Below, one piece after another: positions 56,189 through 64,000 of a stretch of 64,000 bases of DNA. The position numbers and the translations under genes were made by a program. The DNA is from Odiellus spinosus (lineage: Eukaryota > Arthropoda > Arachnida > Opiliones > Phalangiidae): assembly GCA_963920705.1 (NCBI GenBank), contig OY987227.1:3636143-3700142 (forward strand). The letters run 5' to 3'. Each line of letters starts with the position of its first letter. The first letter of the stretch is position 1. The notes below the pieces were generated by a model. The model saw nothing but the letters and a program-made list of their open reading frames with translations. It was not told the origin of the DNA and did no database searches.

Positions 56189-57994
56189 ATTAACACGAAG
56201 GTCAATGAAAAAGTTATATATATATAAAAATATTAACTCAAAAATTAAAAAAAAAGGATGACACGAAGGTCACAAAGAAAATAAAAAAACATTAACACTG
56301 CGGATAATGAAAAATTTAAAATCTATAACTCCCAGGTTATAAATAGGGGTAACATTAAGGTCACAAAAAATACATAAAAAAACCATTAACACTAAGGTTA
56401 ATGAAAAATATAAAATTTATAGCTCCCAGGTTATAAATAGGGATAACACTATACGGTTACAAAAAAAACATTAGCTCTAATTGGCTAATGAAAAATAAAA
56501 TATTTATAACGCGACGGTTATAAACTCGAGTAACACCAAGGCTACCAAAAACATTAATCCTAATTGGTTAATTAAAAATATAAAAATTATAACGCGAAGG
56601 TTATAAGATGGGGTAACACTAAGGTCAGAAAAATATAGTAATTTACAAAATAATTTACAAAGTGTTAACGCTGCTGCCAACGTTAAGAAAAACACTAAAC
56701 ACGATTAAGCATTTGAGTGCAGGAGAGTTAACCTAATACTCTAAGGTAAAAGGAAAAACAAGGTTGTAACACGCTTGCCAAAAAATCAGAGTTGACCATT
56801 ACCACTCAGAGTGAAAAAAAAAAAAAAATTAATATCTAGAGTTAACCCACCACTCCAAGGAGGTATCAAGCAAAAGTTAACCAACCACTTGAAGGACTTG
56901 AATACCTAGAGTTAACCCACCACTCAGAGGAGATATTACATCTAAGAGACCCTTCTCAAAGATTTAAAAAAAATTGGGAGTAGCGAATTCCTAACCATCT
57001 AAACAAGGCCTCACGCACTTGTAAAGAAAAACTAGTCAACCGAACTATACTAGCTGGGACCTGTCAGATATATAAATAAAAAAACCAACAGCCACGGTTT
57101 CAACTACACTGAAGTTAATAGTGAACCACGTGAAACTGTATAAGCCAAGATTACCTTTGCCACGAAATTAACAGATGATAAAATCGGGCCATTCGGATCT
57201 GGCAAGATCGAAATAAAACTCCTGACGCTCAACCTATATAGGGAGTCTGTCTTAAAACATCGGGTATTATTGTTCTCAATTTGGTTGGGACGAAAATTGA
57301 GTAATACCATTAAAATTAAATACCAAAAAAAAAACAAATAATGCAATAAAATATGCAATAAAATTTACTAAGTTGGCGTCAGTTTCGTTGAAACTAAAAA
57401 CCGAACACCCTTAATAAATTCACGGGAATAGCTAATAATAAAAAAAAATAATTACACTAACTGGAGAACATAATTAGGTTTGGTGCAAATTCGTTGAAAC
57501 TAAAATTTGAACACCATTACCATACATTAACCAGAAAGCAATTAAAGTTACAAAATCGACTGAAATACACAAATCAAGAAGGACTCCATAAAAGAAACTC
57601 TCGTCAGAATTCCAAATACGGAATCCCGCACTTAATCAATGCATCAATCAACCTGCAACCACAATTTAAATATAAAAAAACTAACGAGACAAAATACACT
57701 TGAAAATTACAAAACACAAAACAAAAACAAAAATAATGAACATTATCACTTATCGCCATCACCAATAAAATATTTAGTGCCACGAATATCGACTAACCGG
57801 ACGAAAATACCGATGACAAAAAGTATATAGGATCACGCAAAAGTTAAAAATTAATTGTCCATAATGTCCATAAATATATAGAAAAAAACACTTGAAAATT
57901 ATAATACACAAAAAAAAAAATAATAATATCCCTTATAACCATCACCAATAAAACATTTAGTGCCACCGAATATCAACTAACAGGACGAAAATAC
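55809..57994. repeat. AT-rich repetitive interior of the LTR element, part 1
   Basis: Repeats of AACATTAACACGAAGGTCAATG (55990-56700), long A runs (56041-56066 and 56150-56187), and AGAGTTAACCCACCACTC units (56790-56950). No gag, pol or env signature in any frame. Confidence 0.7.
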
Positions 57995-58396
57995 GCTTTG
58001 GGTCCTTTCGACCGAATTCCCATTCGACCGAACCCAATCCCATTCGACCGAAAAACCCGCGCTTTGGCGGTTTTTGAAATTTTTGGGGTATTTCCAAGGT
58101 ATAACCTAACCTAACCTAACCTAACCTTTCAAATAAATATTATTTAAAACTGCATTATTGTACTTTTTTTACTACCGTTTACGTACGAAGAACCTAGCTT
58201 AACAAAAGTTCCATTCAACGTATTACATATATAATTATGCGTATGCTTCTATTCGATTGAATTAAATTTTTGAATTTATTAGCCCATTCGGTCGAATGAG
58301 AAGAAACCTTTTTCCCAGCCCAATGGGCTAGAAATTGCAGCTATTCGGCCGAATGGGATTTCGTTCATATGGGAATTCGGTCGAAAGAGAATATAC
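57995..58396. mobile_element. 402-bp GGTATATTCCC-family MITE with 9-bp TSD
   Basis: Flanked by CGAAAATAC (57986-57994) and CGAAAAGAC (58397-58405). A paralogous stretch at about 57795-57825 reads through without it. Ends carry TTTCGACCGAATTCCCAT in inverted orientation and the right terminus complements GGTATATTC. It includes five AACCT repeats (58098-58124), i.e. a (TTAGG)n tract. Confidence 0.8.
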
Positions 58397-59039
58397 CGAA
58401 AAGACCGATGACACCAAAGTATACAGGATTTGGCAAATGTCCATAATGATAATGTGAAAAAAAAAAAACACTATTAAAAATTAAATTAAAATGTTCAAGA
58501 TAATAGGCACATAAAAATTAATATATAAAATCTCAAATATCGCTAAGGATAACTGAGACAAACAAAAAAAAAATTTCACGAACGTATAACAAAAAGTAAA
58601 AATTGTCGATATAATAATAATAATAATAATGATAATTGAGTCATACCTTTAAAGAAAATAGTAATCATAAAACACTAGGAAAAAAAACGAATCTAATAGC
58701 AATTAATTAAAATGGGAAATAATGTTCAATGTTCGTTGTGACTGCGTTTCCATTGGTTTAAAAGTTCAGGAAAGCAAATCACGGCCATAAATAGAGTCAA
58801 TTAAATAAAATCAAATGATATACGAAAGTTTAAAAAAAAATTAAATAACTCGCACAAAAAAAATTATATATATAAATATAAGTTTCGACCCTTCAAAACA
58901 AAACAACTATCACTATTGATATTGTTAGATACCTCAAACTCAACGATTATACAAGTTAAACTTCCGTAATCTTCCCTAAGTTTACGTACTGTATATTAGT
59001 CAAAGTTAAATCAGAAGAGCGAGACAAATTATCAAATAA

Positions 59040-59285
59040 AATACGAGGTTAAAAAAATTGGTGTATCAAATCCCGAAATAGGGATAATTCAATAAAATCA
59101 AATTAAATACGAGAGGTCAAAAATTGGTGTAACCAGATCCCGGAATAGGGATAATTAAATAAAATCAAATTAAATACGAGAGGTCAAAAGGTGGTATAAC
59201 AAATCCCGGAAGGGATAATTAAATAAAATCAAATTAATTACGAGAGGTAAAAACGGTGGTATAACATATCCCGGAATAGGGCCCC
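59040..59285. repeat. 75-bp tandem repeats next to the primer-binding site
   Basis: Four units with ATCCCGGAATAGGGATAATT and AAATACGAGAGGTCAAAA. The last unit runs into the primer-site-like sequence beside the LTR. Confidence 0.75.
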
Positions 59286-59290
59286 CAAAA

Positions 59291-60418
59291 TGAAACGTTT
59301 TGCTCCCACTAAAGATATACAATGCCAAGTCTAGGGGAAATGGGGTAAAAATTAAAAGATTAAAAGTTATTAAATAAAAAGGGTTTCGCAGGAGCAAGCG
59401 GTTGTCATTGGTTAAATAGATAAAAATAATAATTAGTATAAGAAATAAAGGTATGACTCGGGTGAATAGATTATACATAGTTTTCAGTAAAGGGGCAAAA
59501 GATAATTCCACCCCTCTTACCCAGCTTTGCTTTCATTCCCAGGTTGCCAGGAGCTTGTGAGTGCAGTTCAGAACAGATCAGTTTCAAAACTGAACTCTAG
59601 CCTTTCCCTCTGCACTCACAAGTGGTTGGCAACATGGGGGGAACGGCACTTACCCCCTTTAGTGAAAACTATGTATATCAAAAGGTTTAATAAAATATAT
59701 TTGGGGCTTAACCCATAAACCTCTGATAGTATAAATGTTAGAAAACTCACGAATTTAACCGGAGAGTTGTAAACGCGCGCGAGATTATATTTCGCGCACA
59801 AAACGCGCACAGGCGTCCATCATTGGTCGAGGGAACCGTGTCCCTAGTTCTAACCGCGATATCGCGAATTAAAAATATCATTTTAAATAAGTTTAAAAGT
59901 AAATTATATATAAGTTTCGGTACCTCCGTGATACGTCACGGAGGCACCATTTCGCGACCAAGTTACTTTCTCGACTTGTCCGAACCTCGGGTCCTAAAGT
60001 TCTCCTCCTTAAAAATAGTTTTTCAAGGCGAAGTTAAAATAGAATATAGTTTTTGGGTATTCGCTTCCCCCCCGAATAAAGCTAGTTAAAAGCTTGAGTT
60101 CTGGGAAGCGACCCATTAAGAAAAAGGACGCGGGCGCTATCCCTTGAAGAATTTCAAAGATAGCGAACCCGGTGAAAAATAGTTAAAGATGTGAGCCCCG
60201 CGCGCGTGGCACAATGGGCTTCGCGAACGAGAGCTACACACAAAGGATCAGGGGATTCCAACCTTCGGGTACCAGATAAGAAATAAAAATATAATTGCTA
60301 CCATGCCGCTGTATGCGCGGGCCATGGCAACTAAAAGGAATAACAGTTTTCTTAAAATTAAATACACATGGGACCCATTTTAAAAATCGAAGCCCCATGT
60401 GCAAGAAAAACTGTTACA
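59291..60418 (-). repeat. 5' LTR (element on minus strand), with MITE
   Basis: 1128 bp, fuller of the two LTRs. On the minus strand it runs from TGTAACAG to CGTTTCA. Differences from the other LTR are the MITE at 59476-59673, the retained 270 bp at about 59930-60205 and a few substitutions. Confidence 0.85.
59476..59673. mobile_element. 198-bp MITE inserted in the LTR
   Basis: Ends CATAGTTTTCAGTAAAGGGG and CCCCTTTAGTGAAAACTATG. TATA is duplicated on both sides (59472-59475 and 59674-59677). The sister LTR at about 55365 has GATTATATCAAAAGG uninterrupted. Confidence 0.85.
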
Positions 60419-60422
60419 ATGT

Positions 60423-60625
60423 TTTTCAAATCGTGTTTTAAAATCGTGTTTTCAAATCGTGTTTTTCAAAACGTGTTTTTCAAATCGTGTTTTTCAAATC
60501 GTGTTTTTCAAATCGTGTTTTTCAAATCGTGTTTTTCAAATCGTGTTTTTCAAATCGTGTTTTTCAAATCGTGTTTTTCAAATCGTGTTTTTCAAATCGT
60601 GTTTTTCAAATCATGTTTTTCAACT
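60423..60625. repeat. 14-bp minisatellite, right part
   Basis: TTTTTCAAATCGTG units continuing the array at 54893-55176, here homogenised to the CGTG variant. Confidence 0.9.
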
Positions 60626-60629
60626 TGGC

Positions 60630-61150
60630 TACCTGTGAACGCGTCTTCATATCTAATCTTTATTAATTTATCCTGGATACCCGTGTGAACGCGTTTATAT
60701 CTAGTCCTTTTTATTTATCTTGGATACCCTTGTGAAAGCGACTTTATATCTAATCGTTATTAATTTATCTTGGATACCCGTGTGTACGCGGCTTCATATC
60801 TAATCTTAATTTTTCTTTGATACCAGTCTGAACGCGGATTTATATCTAATCTTTATTAATTTATCTTGGATGCCCGTGTGAACGCGGCTTTATATCTTAT
60901 ATTTATTCATTTTTAATTTAGATACCCGTGCGAACGGGCATTTGTATATTATCTTTGTAATTTTAACTTGGATACTCGTGCGACCGAGCCTTTATATCTA
61001 TTCTATATTAAGTCATTTTATCTTGGATACCCTGTGAACACGCCTTTATATATAATCTTTATTCATTTTTAACTTGGATACTCGTGAAAACTCACCTTAA
61101 TATCTAAAATTTATTAATTCATTTTATCTTGGACACCCGTGAAAACACGC
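60630..61150. repeat. 50-60 bp tandem repeat
   Basis: About nine degenerate units with CTTGGATACCCGTGTGAACGC and TTTATATCTAATCTTTATT. Confidence 0.85.
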
Positions 61151-62027
61151 CTTTATCTAATCAACCTATAAGAAAATATTGAATATCTTCGAAAATATCT
61201 TTTATATTAAATTTAAGTTTCAGCAACATTGGTTTTTAGATTAAGTTAAATCATTTAATCAGTTTTAATTTTAATTTAATGGAATATTACGCTTCAATTC
61301 AGTAAAAGCTATAACCTCAGAAGGCTAAAATAGACTCGAATCCAAAAGATACTATATAAGGCGTTCGTTTATTATTATAAACTAAGAAGCGAGTAACGGT
61401 TGCTGCTCTTCAATGAGCTGTAGTGGATATACGTTTACAGCAAGGTAGAAGCTAATAACTGTATATTCGAATTTTATTGGAGAATTAAGCGCCGTGGTTG
61501 ATGACGACTTCTTCCGACGTCACGTACAGACAGAACCTCTCCGCGAACTAAAAGGTCAGTCGGAGAGGTTAGAAGACGAAAGTTTTTCCGATTCGATGAC
61601 GTAACAGACAGAACCTCTCCGTGAACTAAAAGTTCACTCGGAGAGGTAAGAGGACGAAAGATTTTTGTATTCGATGACGTATTTCGTCTTCTTGTACAAC
61701 GCGAACGCCAACGCGAACGCCGCAGTGAATACAGTACCTAGACCCCACTAGGGTTGGGTCTAGCTAAAAAGCAGAGTCCCCTTTTCAAAAGGGCACTTCG
61801 CAAAAAGAATCTAAGCGGGCAAGTTCGAAGCCATTTTTTTTTTTTTTTTCAACTATTAAACTATTTTAAAACACCAAAGTTTTGCTATTTTATTTAAGAT
61901 CGAACCAGAGTCTAGTAAAATAACCCCAGAGAAAGATTAGTTATTTTATGGTGCCGAAACCCGGGATCTTTAGATATAGTAGTAAGTAGAGAGAGAAAAT
62001 AGTTTATAATTAGAAAAGTAAGAAAAA
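61151..62027 (+). promoter_or_regulatory. probable BEL/Pao LTR and leader
   Basis: A TATA box ACTATATAAGG is at about 61351. Two 84-bp copies of a hairpin unit (ACAGACAGAACCTCTCCG...CGGAGAGGT) lie at about 61525-61690, and a CTAGACCC...GGGTCTAG hairpin near 61738-61764. TGGTGCCGAAACCCGGGA at 61949-61966 looks like a primer-binding site, so a 5' LTR should end at about 61948. LTR limits cannot be fixed because the other LTR is outside the window. Confidence 0.55.
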
Positions 62028-63432
62028 ATGACGCCCGAAGAAGAGTTAGAGCGCCTGAAAAGAACAAGAACGGCGAAGAGAACAAATGTTACCAGATACA
62101 TCAATAAGTTAAAGGATGATCTTAAAAGGACATTAATAGTAAAAGGAGATACTGAGAGAAATCTACAGCATCTCGCAACCAGAGAAGGAGAGTTAAAAGA
62201 ACTCGACGAACAAATATGCAACCTAACGCCATTAGCTGAATTAGATGAAGAGTTAAATGGTGCCCAAAGATACGAGGATAACATTAACGATTGCCGAGAC
62301 GACGCAGAGAGAGCCTTAGATGTCGCCATCATTCCTCAAATAATCCCGCCAGGAGCCCTAGCCACGATGGCCAATATAGCGCTACCAAGTGCAGCGAGTG
62401 TAAGCGGAGCATCGACTTCGTCACAGAGCCAGAGTTCTACGCCATCAACCACCCAAATTCAAGTTAATCAACAAGGACTTACTGCCCAGCAAGTTACTGT
62501 GAAACTCCCGCGTATAAACTTAGAAAAGTATACTGGTGATCCAAGTAAATGGCAGAATTTTTGGAATCAGTACGAAATTTCAATCCATCTAAACGGAGCG
62601 TTAACAAAGGTAGATAAATACAATTATTTAAAATCTTATCTGGGAGCTAGGAGCGGCATCGACGGCGGTAGCCGGATTAGCATTAACGGAACTAAATTAC
62701 GACAAGGCGATTACGATATTGAAAGAAAGCGATGATATTATCGTAAACGCACACATGAACAATATTATTAGCTTGAACCCCGTTCGACGAAAAGGAGATA
62801 TAGCGGCGTTACGCACGTTTTACGATCTATGCGTAGTAGAAGTTAGAAGTTTGGAATCGCTAGGAAGAATAACAGACGTAGGATTCCTACATCATATGAT
62901 ACCTTACGAATTAGCCTTGGATTATAGTCGAAAAATTGGGAAAACGAGTCAGCTAAAGGTTCATGAATTGTTGGAATTTATTCAAAATGAATTAGAGAGT
63001 CAAGAGAGAGCCCAAGCTTTTACAAATATTAGCGAAAAAAGCGAACAGAGTAGCGGTAGAGATCGTCATAGAGATTATCAATACAAGGGACAAGAAAGAA
63101 ATAATTATAGAGAGTCCAATAACCAGAGAAGAAAACAGTTTTCGTCAAGCGCAATTTTAAGTAATGGAGTAGAAATAAGCTGTCCGTTTTGCGAAGCGTC
63201 TCACAGCGCCAAAGATTGCAAATCTAAGAAAATTGCTGAAAAACTAGAAATTCTTAAGAAAAAGAGAAGGTGTTTTCGATGCATGAAAGAAGGGCATATG
63301 TCGAAAATCACATGCAAACACTGCCAGAGACGCCACCACATGGCAATGTGTGAAACTAGAGAAAAGGGCGAAAAAGAGAAAAGCGAAACGAAAACAGAAG
63401 ATTCGGCGAACAACACCGTCATACAAAAATAA
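62028..63432 (+). pseudogene. BEL/Pao gag, frameshifted
   Basis: ATG 62028 opens a coiled-coil N-terminus (residues 1-105), a Ser/Thr-rich linker and the conserved BEL/Pao segment KLPRINLEKYTGDPSKWQNF at about 62503-62562. A frameshift near 62650 moves the rest to another frame, which ends at 63430-63432. The C-terminus has three Cys/His knuckles: CPFCEASHSAKDC (about 63181-63219), CFRCMKEGHMSKITC and CKHCQRRHHMAMC (about 63271-63351). The middle knuckle has five residues between His and the last Cys instead of four. Gag packages element RNA. A stop after the knuckles and the frameshift suggest an inactive copy. Confidence 0.85.
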
Positions 63433-64000
63433 ACCCCAAGCCCATCTAGTAGAATTTTACTGCAAACCGCGACAGTATTATTGAAGGGAAATGACAAACA
63501 AGCAGTCGCCAAGTGTTTATTGACGGGGGGAGTCAACGCACATTTATAAGAAAGGATTTGTCGGAAAAACTAGAGCTACCCGTAGTAGGAGAGATAAAGC
63601 TGAACTATTTTCCCTTCGGGGCGGAAAAACCTAAGTCAGTACTAACTAGAAGAGTACGTCTCATCGTAAAGAGCATCCACGACGAAAAGTCAATAGAGAT
63701 AGAAGCGGTAGAATCACCGGAAATCAGCGCGGCAAATATCCTAGTCCCGAGTAAAGAGATAGTGAAGCATTTTAAAGAAAATAAAATGAATTTAGCGGAA
63801 GATGTGGAAGAAAGGTTAAAATCTAAAAGAGAAATCGGTCTTTTAATTGGATACGATTATTATTGGAAAATATTTAGCACCAAAGCAAATAGATTAAATG
63901 ATTCCTTAGTAGCCATGGAAAGCCTTTTTGGTTGGGTGATACAAGGACCAAGCACGGCTACATGTCTACTCATGACATTAGACACAGAGGAGCCAGCGAG
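63433..64000 (+). pseudogene. BEL/Pao protease region, runs off the window
   Basis: After the gag stop, coding similarity resumes with a frame change near 63494-63512. From 63513 the frame is open to the window end and starts with VFIDGGSQRTF, the aspartic protease active site (Asp at 63522-63524, Gly where Ser/Thr is usual), then RKDLSEKLELP. Later it reaches IGYDYYWKI and the ESLFGWVIQGP motif that joins protease to reverse transcriptase in BEL/Pao polyproteins. RT, RNase H, integrase and the 3' LTR lie beyond 64000. Confidence 0.8.

Larger units (their letters stand above)
55177..60418 (-). mobile_element. non-coding LTR retrotransposon (LARD-like), minus strand
   Basis: Two direct LTRs (55177-55808 and 59291-60418), a 4-bp target duplication ATGT (55173-55176 and 60419-60422), TG...CA LTR ends, a polypurine tract AAGTAGGGGGGAAT beside the 3' LTR (complement of 55809-55822), and a TGG-starting primer-site-like TGGGGGCCCTATTCCGGG 3 nt inside the 5' LTR (complement of about 59270-59287). 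These agree on minus orientation. The 3.5 kb interior has no gag or pol and consists of AT-rich short repeats, so it would need proteins from another element. Confidence 0.85.

Noticed and set aside
60205-60275. tRNA-like A and B boxes inside the LTR (TGGCACAATGGG, GGATTCCAACC)
   Set aside because: No cloverleaf pairing and the segment is explained as LTR sequence shared with 55613-55683.

Overview
The window is repeat-dominated nuclear DNA from an arthropod, most likely an insect. The evidence is several short (TTAGG)n tracts (the arthropod telomere motif), BEL/Pao and Ty3/gypsy-like retroelements, a Tc1/IS630-like DDE transposase, and many MITE and foldback elements. No ordinary host gene, rRNA gene or CRISPR array could be recognised. 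Nearly everything is satellite, transposon or integrated-virus sequence in various stages of decay.

Layout. 1-5335: a purine-rich 20-21 bp satellite with higher-order structure, ending inside a hairpin. 6327-16102: GGCGTGAAACGCC-bearing arrays that flank an 8.3 kb Polinton/Maverick (adintovirus-like) provirus at 7653-15922. 16319-24706: an 8.4 kb foldback element whose arms are made of microsatellite and 21-bp minisatellite. 26327-33931: a dead Tc1/IS630-like transposase gene, split by a 5.2 kb element with 8-bp target duplications. 33934-38570: direct duplications with a 1.1 kb snapback element between them. 39840-47720: a nest of inverted repeats with two 505-bp foldbacks and a FLYWCH remnant. 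52900-54500: a decayed gypsy integrase holding a hAT-like MITE. 54890-60625: a 14-bp minisatellite split by a non-coding LTR retrotransposon on the minus strand. 61320-64000: the 5' part of a BEL/Pao retrotransposon (gag and protease) that runs off the window.

The provirus is the centre of interest. Its plus strand carries a tightly overlapping virion and integration block: packaging ATPase, small hydrophobic core protein, conserved Polinton protein, chromodomain integrase, penton, pVI-like protein, major capsid protein and adenain-type protease. The integrase, capsid and protease genes carry stops or frameshifts, and no DNA polymerase B gene is seen. The opposite strand of the left arm carries a truncated BIR (IAP-type) domain and a small ORF strongly resembling the PP1-binding C-terminal region of PPP1R15/GADD34, the cellular eIF2alpha phosphatase regulator that some large DNA viruses mimic. 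Together they look like an anti-host-defence module (apoptosis and translational shut-off) on a small animal DNA-virus-like element. This is the best candidate here for something undescribed.
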